Below the pieces are notes generated by a model. It had not been told where the DNA came from. It searched no databases and saw only the letters and a program-made list of their open reading frames with translations. This document shows, in pieces, positions 33,551 to 47,712 of a stretch of 64,000 nt of DNA. Each line of letters starts with the position of its first letter. Within the stretch, counting starts at the first letter, position 1. Origin of the DNA: Anagrus nilaparvatae (Eukaryota > Arthropoda > Insecta > Hymenoptera > Mymaridae); NCBI GenBank assembly GCA_022575985.1, contig JAKSXM010000255.1:62001-126000 (forward strand). The letters are read 5' to 3'. A program made the translations under genes and the position numbers.

Positions 33551-35854
33551 AAACTCTATTAAACTATTTATATAATTTTTCTTAAGCTCTATCACTTGGT
33601 GGGCCGTATTAATTTGAGATTGTATATATTTTTATATTATTAGTAAACTTGGTTTATAAACAATTTCAACTAATTCTATTGGTTTTATGAAAATGGAACC
33701 AAATTTTTAAAATAATAATTTTAAAACTTAGTTAAACTATTTAATGACATTTTTTCTTGCTGTATAGCCTGGTAAAACCGTTTTAATTTTAGATATTCTT
33801 TATTTTAAATATTGTTGCATTATTAGTAAACTTGGTTTATAAATAATTTTAACCTATTCATATTGTTATATGAAAGTGGAACCCTGCTACTAAAATAGCA
33901 AAAATTTTAAAACTCTCTTTAACTATTTACATAATTTTTATTAAGCTCTATTACTTTGTGGGCCGTATTAACTTATGATTTTCTCTATTTTAAATATTTT
34001 TATATTATTAGTAAACTTGGTTTATAAATAATTTCAACTTATTCTATTGGTTTTATGAAAATGGAACCAAATTTTTTAAAATAATAATGTTAAAACTTAG
34101 TTAAACTATTTATGACATTTTTTCTTGCTGTAAAGCCTGGTAAACCATTTTAATTTTAGTTATTCTTTATTTTAAGTATTGTTGCATTATTAATAAACTT
34201 GGTTTATAAATAATATTAACCAATTCAAATGGTTTTATGAAAGTGGAATCTTACTACTACAATAGCAAAAATTTTTAAACTCTATTAAACTATTTATATA
34301 ATTTTTATTAAGTTCTATCACTTTGTGGGCCGTATTCATTTAAGATTTTCTCTATTTTAAATATTTTTATATTATTAGTAAACTTGGTTTATAAATAATT
34401 TCAACTTATTCTATTGGTTTTATGAAAATGGAACCAAATTTTTAAAATAATAATGTTAAAACTTAGTTAAACTATTTATGACCTTTTTTCTTGCTGTAAA
34501 GCCTGGTAAACCATTTTAATTTTAGATATTCTTTATTTTAAGTATTGTTGCATTATTAATAAACTTGGTTTATAAATAATATTAACCAATTCAAATGGTT
34601 TTATGAAAGTGGAATCTTACTACTACAATAGCAAAAATTTTTAAACTCTATTAAACTATTTATATAATTTTTATTAAGCTCTATCACTTGGTGGGCCGTA
34701 TTAATTTGAGATTTTCTCTATTTAAAATATTTTTATATTATTTGTAAACTTGGTTTATAAAGAATTTCCACTAATTCTATTGGTTTTATGAAAATGGAAC
34801 CAAATTTTTAAAATAATAATTTTAAAACTTAGTTAAACTATTTATGACATTTTTTCTTGCTGTATAGCCTAGTAGACCGTATTAATTTTAGATATTCTAT
34901 ATTTTAAATATTGTTGCATTATTAGTAAACTAGGTTTATAAATAATTTTAACCAATTCATATTGTTATATGAAAGTGGAACCCTACTACTAAAATAGCAA
35001 ACATTTTAAAACTCTCTTAAACTATTTATATAATTTTTCTTAAGCTCTATCACTTTGTGGGCAGTATTAATTTAAGATTTTCTCTATTTTAAATATTTTT
35101 ATATTATTAGTAAACTTGGTTTATAAATAATTTCAACTTATTCTATTGGTTTTATGAAAATGGAACCAAATTTTTAAAATAATAATGTTAAAACTTAGTT
35201 AAAACTATTTATGACATTTTTTCTTGCTGTATAGCCTAGTAGACCGTATTAATTTTAGATATTCTTTATTTTAAATATTATTTCATAATTAGTAAACTTG
35301 GTTTATAAATAATTTTAACCAATTCAAATGGTTTTATGAAAGTGGAACCAAATTTCTAAAAAAATAATAATTTTAAAACTTAGTTAAACTATTTATGACA
35401 TTTTTTCTTGCTGTAAAGCCTGGTAAAACCATTTTAATTTTAGATATTCTTTATTTCAAGTATTGTTGCATTATTAATAAACTTGGTTTATAAATATTTT
35501 TAACCAATTCAAATGGTTTTATGAAAGTGGAATCTTACTACTAAAATAGCAAAAATTTTAAAACTCTATTAAACTATTTATATAATTTTTATTAAGCTCT
35601 ATCACTTTGTGGGCCGTATTAATTTGAGATTTTTTCTATTTAAAATATTTTTATATTTTTTTGTAAACTTGGTTTATAAAAATTTCAACTAATTCTATTG
35701 GTTTTATGAAAATGGAACCAAATTTTTAAAAAAATTATTTTAAAACTTAGTTAAAACTATTTATGACATTTTTTCTTCTGTATAGCCTAGTAGACCGTAT
35801 TAATCTTAGATATTCTTTATTTTAAATATTGTTGGATTATTAGTAAAATTGGTT

Positions 35855-36679
35855 CTGACCATGTCATCCCACCTGGCCGAGTTGAATGCGTTTTTGACGT
35901 CCAGCGTTACTAGAAGGACGTTCTTGCGAATTGCAGGCCGCTTTTCCCTCTCAGCCTCTACGGTATCTACGACATGCCGGATGGCGTCTATCGTGGAATG
36001 CCCTTAACGAAAACTATGCTGCTCCTCAGAGAGACCACCGCCCTCCTCGATTGCCCTTCTGAGCCTTGCCCGGAGCAAGCTCTCCAAAACCTTACTAATG
36101 GTGCGTGTCGCATGTTCCCTTGGAGAACCTTGAACATTTTCGATGACACCTGCTTCTCGCCACAGCCAAAGCCTCCCGATAACTGGAGCAGTTTACCTCT
36201 CCAGGATAAAGCTCCGTGGAGCAATTATCCTTTCTGGTTTTACAGAGGAAACACTCAGGCTTATCCTTGCTGCACTCTATCCTCTTATGGCCATCTTTAC
36301 CACACTTTAAAACACGCCTTAACTTCTGTCTGGGCCTTTGCAGACATATTGGCTATGTCCATAACCCAGACACTTGTAGCAGCGCCTCACGTCTGCACGG
36401 AGGCGCACTCTACTCGATGTCCAGCCGATCTGGATTTTGCCCTTTTTGGCCAGGCGAAGAGCGTCGGCCTCAAGAAGGTCCACCACGACCATCTGGCTAT
36501 TTGTGCCTTTGGTTTTGAAAATGGACACCTCGAATAGGTCTCCATTTTCGACACCTATGGCCTTGGCAAGAGCTGCCTGAATCTCCTGTTCTTTCCTGAC
36601 CCCATCCAAATCTCAAATTTCGAGTTTTAGTGTCGGGATCAAGTCACGAACATTCGACTCAGGGCCCGTGACTGACTTC
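35855..36679 (-). pseudogene. R1-type segment, copy 6 (group X, two single-base insertions)
   Basis: 825 bp: an extra A near 36310 and an extra A near 36320 relative to all other copies break the gag frame. Both lie in or next to short homopolymers, in a part of the window where neighbouring satellite also has extra homopolymer bases, so they may be assembly errors. Confidence 0.85.
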
Positions 36680-39600
36680 AAACTCTATTAAACTATTTAT
36701 ATAATTTTTCTTAAGCTCTATCACTTGGTGGGCCGTATTAATTTGAGATTGTATATATTTTTATATTATTAGTAAACTTGGGTTTATAAACAATTTCAAC
36801 TAATTCTATTGGTTTTATGAAAATGGAACCAAATTTTTAAAATAATAATTTTAAAACTTAGTTAAACTATTTATGACATTTTTTCTTGCTGTATAGCCTG
36901 GTAAACCGTTTTAATTTTAGATATTCTTTATTTTAAATATTGTTGCATTATTAGTAAACTTGGTTTATAAATAATTTTAACCTATTCATATTGTTATATG
37001 AAAGTGGAACCCTGCTACTAAAATAGCAAAAATTTTAAAACTCTCTTTAACTATTTACATAATTTTTATTAAGCTCTATTACTTTGTGGGCCGTATTAAC
37101 TTATGATTTTCTCTATTTTAAATATTTTTATATTATTAGTAAACTTGGTTTATAAATAATTTCAACTTATTCTATTGGTTTTATGAAAATGGAACCAAAT
37201 TTTTAAAATAATAATGTTAAAACTTAGTTAAACTATTTATGACATTTTTTCTTGCTGTAAAGCCTGGTAAACCATTTTAATTTTAGATATTCTTTATTTT
37301 AAGTATTGTTGCATTATTAATAAACTTGGTTTATAAATAATATTAACCAATTCAAATGGTTTTATGAAAGTGGAATCTTACTACTACAATAGCAAAAATT
37401 TTTAAACTCTATTAAACTATTTATATAATTTTTATTAAGTTCTATCACTTTGTGGGCCGTATTCATTTAAGATTTTCTCTATTTTAAATATTTTTATATT
37501 ATTAGTAAACTTGGTTTATAAATAATTTCAACTTATTCTATTGGTTTTATGAAAATGGAACCAAATTTTTAAAATAATAATGTTAAAACTTAGTTAAACT
37601 ATTTATGACCTTTTTTCTTGCTGTAAAGCCTGGTAAACCCATTTTAATTTTAGATATTCTTTATTTTAAGTATTGTTGCATTATTAATAAACTTGGTTTA
37701 TAAATAATATTAACCAATTCAAATGGTTTTATGAAAGTGGAATCTTACTACTACAATAGCAAAAATTTTTAAACTCTCTTAAACTATTTATATAATTTTT
37801 CTTAAGCTCTATCACTTTGTGGGCCGTATTAATATAAGATTTTCTCTATTTTAAATATTTTTATATTATTAGTAAACTTGGTTTATAAATAATTTCAACT
37901 TATTCTATTGGTTTTATGAAAATGGAACCAAATTTTTAAAATAATAATGTTAAAACTTAGTTAAACTATTTATGACATTTTTTCTTGCTGTATAGCCTAG
38001 TAGACCGTATTAATTTTAGATATTCTTTATTTTAAATATTATTTCATAATTAGTAAACTTGGTTTATAAATAATTTTAACCAATTCAAATGGTTTTATGA
38101 AAGTGGAACCAAATTTCTAAAAAAATAATAATTTTAAAACTTAGTTAAACTATTTATGACATTTTTTCTTGCTGTAAAGCCTGGTAAACCATTTTAATTT
38201 TAGATATTCTTTATTTTAAGTATTGTTGCATTATTAATAAACTTGGTTTATAAATAATATTAACCAATTCAAATGGTTTTATGAAAGTGGAATCTTACTA
38301 CTACAATAGCAAAAATTTTTAAACTCTATTAAACTATTTATATAATTTTTTATTAAGTTCTATCACTTTGTGGGCCGTATTCATTTAAGATTTTCTCTAT
38401 TTTAAATATTTTTATATTATTAGTAAACTTGGTTTATAAATAATTTCAACTTATTCTATTGGTTTTATGAAAATGGAACCAAATTTTTAAAATAATAATG
38501 TTAAAACTTAGTTAAACTATTTATGACCTTTTTTCTTGCTGTAAAGCCTGGTAAACCATTTTAATTTTAGATATTCTTTATTTTAAGTATTGTTGCATTA
38601 TTAATAAACTTGGTTTATAAATAATATTAACCAATTCAAATGGTTTTATGAAAGTGGAATCTTACTACTACAATAGCAAAAATTTTTAAACTCTCTTAAA
38701 CTATTTATATAATTTTTCTTAAGCTCTATCACTTTGTGGGCCGTATTAATATAAGATTTTCTCTATTTTAAATATTTTTATATTATTAGTAAACTTGGTT
38801 TATAAATAATTTCAACTTATTCTATTGGTTTTATGAAAATGGAACCAAATTTTTAAAATAATAATGTTAAAACTTAGTTAAACTATTTATGACATTTTTT
38901 CTTGCTGTAAAGCTGGTAAACCATTTTAATTTTAGATATTCTTTATTTTAAGTATTGTTGCATTATTAATAAACTTGGTTTATAAATAATATTAACCAAT
39001 TCAAATGGTTTTATGAAAGTGGAATCTTACTACTACAATAGCAAAAATTTTTAAACTCTATTAAACTATTTATATAATTTTTATTAAGTTCTATCACTTT
39101 GTGGGCCGTATTCATTTAAGATTTTCTCTATTTTAAATATTTTTATATTATTAGTAAACTTGGTTTATAAATAATTTCAACTTATTCTATTGGTTTTATG
39201 AAAATGGAACCAAATTTTTAAAATAATAATGTTAAAACTTAGTTAAACTATTTATGACCTTTTTTCTTGCTGTAAAGCCTGGTAAACCATTTTAATTTTA
39301 GATATTCTTTATTTTAAGTATTGTTGCATTATTAATAAACTTGGTTTATAAATAATATTAACCAATTCAAATGGTTTTATGAAAGTGGAATCTTACTACT
39401 ACAATAGCAAAAATTTTTAAACTCTCTTAAACTATTTATATAATTTTTCTTAAGCTCTATCACTTTGTGGGCCGTATTAATATAAGATTTTCTCTATTTT
39501 AAATATTTTTATATTATTAGTAAACTTGGTTTATAAATAATTTCAACTTATTCTATTGGTTTTATGAAAATGGAACCAAATTTTTAAAATAATAATGTTA

Positions 39601-40261
39601 AAACTTAGTTAAACTATTTATGACATTTTTTCTTGCTGTATAGCCTAGTAGACCGTATTAATTTTAGATATTCTTTATTTTAAATATTATTTCATAATTA
39701 GTAAACTTGGTTTATAAATAATTTTAACCAATTCAAATGGTTTTATGAAAGTGGAACCAAATTTCTAAAAAAATAATAATTTTAAAACTTAGTTAAACTA
39801 TTTATGACATTTTTTCTTGCTGTAAAGCCTGGTAAACCATTTTAATTTTAGATATTCTTTATTTCAAGTATTGTTGCATTATTAATAAACTTGGTTTATA
39901 AATAATTTTAACCAATTCAAATGGTTTTATGAAAGTGGAATCTTACTACTAAAATAGCAAAAATTTTAAAACTCTATTAAACTATTTATATAATTTTTAT
40001 TAAGCTCTATCACTTTGTGGGCCGTATTAATTTGAGATTTTCTCTATTTAAAATATTTTTATATTTTTTGTAAACTTGGTTTATAAAAATTTCAACTAAT
40101 TCTATTGGTTTTATGAAAATGGAACCAAATTTTTAAAAAAATAATTTTAAAACTTAGTTAAACTATTTATGACATTTTTTCTTGCTGTATAGCCTAGTAG
40201 ACCGTATTAATCTTAGATATTCTTTATTTTAAATATTGTTGGATTATTAGTAAAATTGGTT

Positions 40262-41191
40262 CTGACCATGTCATCCCACCTGGCCGAGTTGAAAGCGTTT
40301 TTGACGTCCAGCGTTACTAGAAGGACGTTCTTGCGAATTGCAGGCCGCTTTTCCCTCTCAGCCTCTACGGTATCTACGACATGCCGAATGGCGTCTATCG
40401 TGGAATGCCCTTCACGAAAACTATGCTGCTCCTCAGAGAGACCAACGCCCTCCTCGATTGCCCTTCTGAGCCTTGCCCGGAGCAAGCTCTCCAAAACCTT
40501 ACTAATGGTGCGTGTCGCATGTTCCCTTGGAGAACCTTGAACATTTTCGATGACACCTGCTTCTCGCCACAGCCAGAGCCTCCCGATAACTGGGGCAGTT
40601 TACCTCTCCAGGATAAAGCTCCGTGGAGCACTTATCCTTTCTGGTTTTACAGAGGAAACACTCAGGCTTATCCTTGCTGCACTCTATCCTCTTATGGCCA
40701 TCTTTACCACACTTTAAACACGCCTTACTTCTGTCTGGGCCTTTGCAGACATATTGGCTATGTCCATAACCCAGACACTTGTAGCAGCGCCTCACGTCTT
40801 ATGGCCATCTTTACCACACTTTAAACACGCCTTACTTCTGTCTGGGCCTTTGCAGACATATTGGCTATGTCCATAACCCAGACACTTGTAGCAGCGCCTC
40901 ACGTCTGCACGGAGGCGCACTCTACTCGATGTCCAGCCGATCTGGATTTTGCCCTTTTTGGCCAGGCGAAGAGCGTCGGCCTCAAGAAGGTCCACCACGG
41001 CCATCTGGCTATTTGTGCCTTTGGTTTTGAAAATGGACACCTCGAATAGGTCTCCATTTTCGACACCTATGGCCTTGGCAAGAGCTGCCTGAATCTCCTG
41101 TTCTTTCCTGACCCCATCCAAATCTCAAATTTCGAGTTTTAGTGTCGGGATCAAGTCACGAACATTCGACTCAGGGCCCGTGACTGACTTC
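40262..41191 (-). pseudogene. R1-type segment, copy 7 (group Y)
   Basis: 930 bp with exactly the same 107-bp internal duplication and GVGLSEEQ variant as copy 5, which lies 7,641 bp upstream. The pair therefore arose by block duplication. Confidence 0.85.
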
Positions 41192-43488
41192 AAACTCTAT
41201 TAAACTATTTATATAATTTTTCTTAAGCTCTATCACTTGGTGGGCCGTATTAATTTGAGATTGTATATATTTTTATATTATTAGTAAACTTGGTTTATAA
41301 ACAATTTCAACTAATTCTATTGGTTTTATGAAAATGGAACCAAATTTTTAAAATAATAATTTTAAAACTTAGTTAAACTATTTATGACATTTTTTCTTGC
41401 TGTATAGCCTGGTAAACCGTTTTAATTTTAGATATTCTTTATTTTAAATATTGTTGCATTATTAGTAAACTTGGTTTATAAATAATTTTAACCTATTCAT
41501 ATTGTTATATGAAAGTGGAACCCTGCTACTAAAATAGCAAAAATTTTAAAACTCTCTTTAACTATTTACATAATTTTTATTAAGCTCTATTACTTTGTGG
41601 GCCGTATTAACTTATGATTTTCTCTATTTTAAATATTTTTATATTATTAGTAAACTTGGTTTATAAATAATTTCAACTTATTCTATTGGTTTTATGAAAA
41701 TGGAACCAAATTTTTAAAATAATAATGTTAAAACTTAGTTAAACTATTTATGACATTTTTTCTTGCTGTAAAGCCTGGTAAACCATTTTAATTTTAGTTA
41801 TTCTATATTTTAAGTATTGTTGCATTATTAATAAACTTGGTTTATAAATAATATTAACCAATTCAAATGGTTTTATGAAAGTGGAATCTTACTACTACAA
41901 TAGCAAAAATTTTTAAACTCTATTAAACTATTTATATAATTTTTATTAAGTTCTATCACTTTGTGGGCCGTATTCATTTAAGATTTTCTCTATTTTAAAT
42001 ATTTTTATATTATTAGTAAACTTGGTTTATAAATAATTTCAACTTATTCTATTGGTTTTATGAAAATGGAACCAAATTTTTAAAATAATAATGTTAAAAC
42101 TTAGTTAAACTATTTATGACCTTTTTTCTTGCTGTAAAGCCTGGTAAACCATTTTAATTTTAGATATTCTTTATTTTAAGTATTGTTGCATTATTAATAA
42201 ACTTGGTTTATAAATAATATTAACCAATTCAAATGGTTTTATGAAAGTGGAATCTTACTACTACAATAGCAAAAATTTTTAAACTCTATTAAACTATTTA
42301 TATAATTTTTATTAAGCTCTATCACTTGGTGGGCCGTATTAATTTGAGATTTTCTCTATTTAAAATATTTTTATATTATTTGTAAACTTGGTTTATAAAG
42401 AATTTCCACTAATTCTATTGGTTTTATGAAAATGGAACCAAATTTTTAAAATAATAATTTTAAAACTTAGTTAAACTATTTATGACATTTTTTCTTGCTG
42501 TATAGCCTAGTAGACCGTATTAATTTTAGATATTCTATATTTTAAATATTGTTGCATTATTAGTAAACTAGGTTTATAAATAATTTTAACCAATTCATAT
42601 TGTTATATGAAAGTGGAACCCTACTACTAAAATAGCAAACATTTTAAAACTCTCTTAAACTATTTATATAATTTTTCTTAAGCTCTATCACTTTGTGGGC
42701 AGTATTAATTTAAGATTTTCTCTATTTTAAATATTTTTATATTATTAGTAAACTTGGTTTATAAATAATTTCAACTTATTCTATTGGTTTTATGAAAATG
42801 GAACCAAATTTTTAAAATAATAATGTTAAAACTTAGTTAAACTATTTATGACATTTTTTCTTGCTGTATAGCCTAGTAGACCGTATTAATTTTAGATATT
42901 CTTTATTTTAAATATTATTTCATAATTAGTAAACTTGGTTTATAAATAATTTTAACCAATTCAAATGGTTTTATGAAAGTGGAACCAAATTTCTAAAAAA
43001 ATAATAATTTTAAAACTTAGTTAAACTATTTATGACATTTTTTCTTGCTGTAAAGCCTGGTAAACCATTTTAATTTTAGATATTCTTTATTTCAAGTATT
43101 GTTGCATTATTAATAAACTTGGTTTATAAATATTTTTAACCAATTCAAATGGTTTTATGAAAGTGGAATCTTACTACTAAAATAGCAAAAATTTTAAAAC
43201 TCTATTAAACTATTTATATAATTTTTATTAAGCTCTATCACTTTGTGGGCCGTATTAATTTGAGATTTTTTCTATTTAAAATATTTTTATATTTTTTGTA
43301 AACTTGGTTTATAAAAATTTCAACTAATTCTATTGGTTTTATGAAAATGGAACCAAATTTTTAAAAAAATTATTTTAAAACTTAGTTAAACTATTTATGA
43401 CATTTTTTCTTCTGTATAGCCTAGTAGACCGTATTAATCTTAGATATTCTTTATTTTAAATATTGTTGGATTATTAGTAAAATTGGTT

Positions 43489-44311
43489 CTGACCATGTCA
43501 TCCCACCTGGCCGAGTTGAATGCGTTTTTGACGTCCAGCGTTACTAGAAGGACGTTCTTGCGAATTGCAGACCGCTTTTCCCTCTCAGCCTCTACGGTAT
43601 CTACGACATGCCGGATGGCGTCTATCGTGGAATGCCCTTAACGAAAACTATGCTGCTCCTCAGAGAGACCACCGCCCTCCTCGATTGCCCTTCTGAGCCT
43701 TGCCCGGAGCAAGCTCTCCAAAACCTTACTAATGGTGCGTGTCGCATGTTCCCTTGGAGAACCTTGAACATTTTCGATGACACCTGCTTCTCGCCACAGC
43801 CAAAGCCTCCCGATAACTGGAGCAGTTTACCTCTCCAGGATAAAGCTCCGTGGAGCAATTATCCTTTCTGGTTTTACAGAGGAAACACTCAGGCTTATCC
43901 TTGCTGCACTCTATCCTCTTATGGCCATCTTTACCACACTTTAAACACGCCTTACTTCTGTCTGGGCCTTTGCAGACATATTGGCTATGTCCATAACCCA
44001 GACACTTGTAGCAGCGCCTCACGTCTGCACGGAGGCGCACTCTACTCGATGTCCAGCCGATCTGGATTTTGCCCTTTTTGGCCAGGCGAAGAGCGTCGGC
44101 CTCAAGAAGGTCCACCACGACCATCTGGCTATTTGTGCCTTTGGTTTTGAAAATGGACACCTCGAATAGGTCTCCATTTTCGACACCTATGGCCTTGGCA
44201 AGAGCTGCCTGAATCTCCTGTTCTTTCCTGACCCCATCCAAATCTCAAATTTCGAGTTTTAGTGTCGGGATCAAGTCACGAACATTCGACTCAGGGCCCG
44301 TGACTGACTTC
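43489..44311 (-). pseudogene. R1-type segment, copy 8 (group X)
   Basis: Full length; the gag translation 43729-44241 is identical to that of copy 4. It lies 7,634 bp after copy 6 and lacks the single-base insertions of copy 6. Confidence 0.85.
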
Positions 44312-45327
44312 AAACTCTATTAAACTATTTATATAATTTTTCTTAAGCTCTATCACTTGGTGGGCCGTATTAATTTGAGATTGTATATATTTTTATATTA
44401 TTAGTAAACTTGGTTTATAAACAATTTCAACTAATTCTATTGGTTTTATGAAAATGGAACCAAATTTTTAAAATAATAATTTTAAAACTTAGTTAAACTA
44501 TTTATGACATTTTTTCTTGCTGTATAGCCTGGTAAACCGTTTTAATTTTAGATATTCTTTATTTTAAATATTGTTGCATTATTAGTAAACTTGGTTTATA
44601 AATAATTTTAACCTATTCATATTGTTATATGAAAGTGGAACCCTGCTACTAAAATAGCAAAAATTTTAAAACTCTCTTTAACTATTTACATAATTTTTAT
44701 TAAGCTCTATTACTTTGTGGGCCGTATTAACTTATGATTTTCTCTATTTTAAATATTTTTATATTATTAGTAAACTTGGTTTATAAATAATTTCAACTTA
44801 TTCTATTGGTTTTATGAAAATGGAACCAAATTTTTAAAATAATAATGTTAAAACTTAGTTAAACTATTTATGACATTTTTTCTTGCTGTAAAGCCTGGTA
44901 AACCATTTTAATTTTAGATATTCTTTATTTCAAGTATTGTTGCATTATTAATAAACTTGGTTTATAAATAATTTTAACCAATTCAAATGGTTTTATGAAA
45001 GTGGAATCTTACTACTAAAATAGCAAAAATTTTAAAACTCTATTAAACTATTTATATAATTTTTATTAAGCTCTATCACTTTGTGGGCCGTATTAATTTG
45101 AGATTTTCTCTATTTAAAATATTTTTATATTTTTTGTAAACTTGGTTTATAAAAAATTCAACTAATTCTATTGGTTTTATGAAAATGGAACCAAATTTTT
45201 AAAAAAATAATTTTAAAACTTAGTTAAACTATTTATGACATTTTTTCTTGCTGTATAGCCTAGTAGACCGTATTAATCTTAGATATTCTTTATTTTAAAT
45301 ATTGTTGGATTATTAGTAAAATTGGTT

Positions 45328-46150
45328 CTGACCATGTCATCCCACCTGGCCGAGTTGAAAGCGTTTTTGACGTCCAGCGTTACTAGAAGGACGTTCTTGC
45401 GAATTGCAGGCCGCTTTTCCCTCTCAGCCTCTACGGTATCTACGACATGCCGAATGGCGTCTATCGTGGAATGCCCTTCACGAAAACTATGCTGCTCCTC
45501 AGAGAGACCACCGCCCTCCTCGATTGCCCTTCTGAGCCTTGCCCGGAGCAAGCTCTCCAAAACCTTACTAATGGTGCGTGTCGCATGTTCCCTTGGAGAA
45601 CCTTGAACATTTTCGATGACACCTGCTTCTCGCCACAGCCAGAGCCTCCCGATAACTGGGGCAGTTTACCTCTCCAGGATAAAGCTCCGTGGAGCACTTA
45701 TCCTTTCTGGTTTTACAGAGGAAACACTCAGGCTTATCCTTGCTGCACTCTATCCTCTTATGGCCATCTTTACCACACTTTAAACACGCCTTACTTCTGT
45801 CTGGGCCTTTGCAGACATATTGGCTATGTCCATAACCCAGACACTTGTAGCAGCGCCTCACGTCTGCACGGAGGTGCACTCTACTCGATGTCCAGCCGAT
45901 CTGGATTTTGCCCTTTTTGGCCAGGCGAAGAGCGTCGGCCTCAAGAAGGTCCACCACGGCCATCTGGCTTTTTGTGCCTTTGGTTTTGAAAATGGACACC
46001 TCGAATAGGTCTCCATTTTCGACACCTATGGCCTTGGCAAGAGCTGCCTGAATCTCCTGTTCTTTCCTGACCCCATCCAAATCTCAAATTTCGAGTTTTA
46101 GTGTCGGGATCAAGTCACGAACATTCGACTCAGGGCCCGTGACTGACTTC
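45328..46150 (-). pseudogene. R1-type segment, copy 9
   Basis: Full length without group X or Y markers. Gag open 170 codons (45568-46080) with RVHLRADV in place of RVRLRADV. RT piece 45279-45560 intact. Confidence 0.85.
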
Positions 46151-47712
46151 AAACTCTATTAAACTATTTATATAATTTTTCTTAAGCTCTATCACTTGGT
46201 GGGCCGTATTAATTTGAGATTGTATATATTTTTATATTATTAGTAAACTTGGTTTATAAGCAATTTCAACTAATTCTATTGGTTTTATGAAAATGGAACC
46301 AAATTTTTAAAATAATAATTTTAAAACTTAGTTAAACTATTTATGACATTTTTTCTTGCTGTATAGCCTGGTAAACCGTTTTAATTTTAGATATTCTTTA
46401 TTTTAAATATTGTTGCATTATGAGTAAACTTGGTTTATAAATAATTTTAACCTATTCATATTGTTATATGAAAGTGGAACCCTGCTACTAAAATAGCAAA
46501 AATTTTAAAACTCTCTATAACTATTTATATAATTTTTATTAAGCTCTATCACTTGTTGGACCGTATTAATTTGAGATATTCTCTATTTAAAATATTTTTA
46601 TGTTATTAGTTAACTTGGTTTATAAACAATTTCAACTAATTCTATTGGTTTTATGAAAATGGAACCAAATTTTTAAAATAATAATTTTAAACCTTAGTTA
46701 AACTATTTATGACATTTTTTCTTGCTGTATAGCCTGGTAAACCGTTTTAATTTTAGATATTCTTTATTTTAAATATTGTTGCATTATTAGTAAACTAGGT
46801 TTATAAATAATTTTAACCAAATCATATTGTTATATGAAAGTGGAACCCTACTACTAAAAAAGCAAACATTTTAAAACTAAACTATTAATATAATTTTTCA
46901 TAAGCTCTATCACTTTGTGGGCCGTATTAATTTAAGATTTTCTCTATTTTAAATATTTTTATATTATTAGTAAACTTGGTTTATAAATAATTTCAACTTA
47001 TTCTATTGGTTTTATGAAAATGGAACCAAATTTTTAAAATAATAATGTTAAAACTTAGTTAAACTATTTATGACATTTTTTCTTGCTGTATAGCTTAGTA
47101 GACCGTATTAATTTTAGATATTCTTTATTTTAAATATTATTTCATAATTAGTAAACTTGGTTTATAAATAATTTTAACCAATTCAAATGGTTTTATGGAA
47201 GTGGAACCAAATTTTTAAAAAAATAATAATTTTAAAACTTAGTTAAACTATTTATGACATTTTTTCTTGCTGTAAAGCCTGGTAAACCATTTTAATTTTA
47301 GATATTCTTTATTTTAAGTATTGTTGCATTATTAATAAACTTGGTTTATAAATAATTTTAACCAATTCAAATGGTTTTATGAAAGTGGAATCTTACTACT
47401 AAAATAGCAAAAATTTTAAAACTCTATTAAACTATTTATATAATTTTTATTAAGCTCTATCACTTGGTGGGCCGTATTAATTTGAGATTCTCTCTATTTA
47501 ACATATTTTTATATTATTTGTAAACTTGGTTTATAAACAATTTCTACTAATTCTATTGGTTTTATGAAAATAGAACCAAATTTTTAAAAAAATAATTTTA
47601 AAACTTAGTTAAACTATTTATGACATTTTTTCTTGCTGTATAGCCTAGTAGACCGTATTAATCTTAGATATTCCTTATTTTAAATATTGTTGGATTATTA
47701 ATAAAATTGGTT

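Larger units (their letters stand above)
29142..45327. repeat. Alternating X/Y blocks, period about 7.6 kb
   Basis: Segment types run X (29142), Y (32621), X (35855), Y (40262), X (43489). Y to Y is 7,641 bp and X to X is 7,634 bp for the later pair; the earlier X to X is 6,713 bp because the 32621-40262 block contains additional satellite monomers in the second half. The spacer sequences repeat with the blocks. Confidence 0.75.

Noticed and set aside
45461..45697. Minus-strand 78-codon frame overlapping the gag end in every copy
   Set aside because: Its C-terminal part includes the ORF2 start (MFKVLQGNMRHA), but the rest is out-of-frame gag and RT sequence; not a separate gene.
45447..45989. 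Plus-strand open frame of 180 codons repeated in most captured segments (also at 23273, 29261, 43608, 47832, 51656, 53493, 55575, 57412 and 61639)
   Set aside because: It is antisense to the gag/RT remnant, resembles no protein family I know, and is open because the opposite strand codes for gag with constrained codons. It is a shadow frame.
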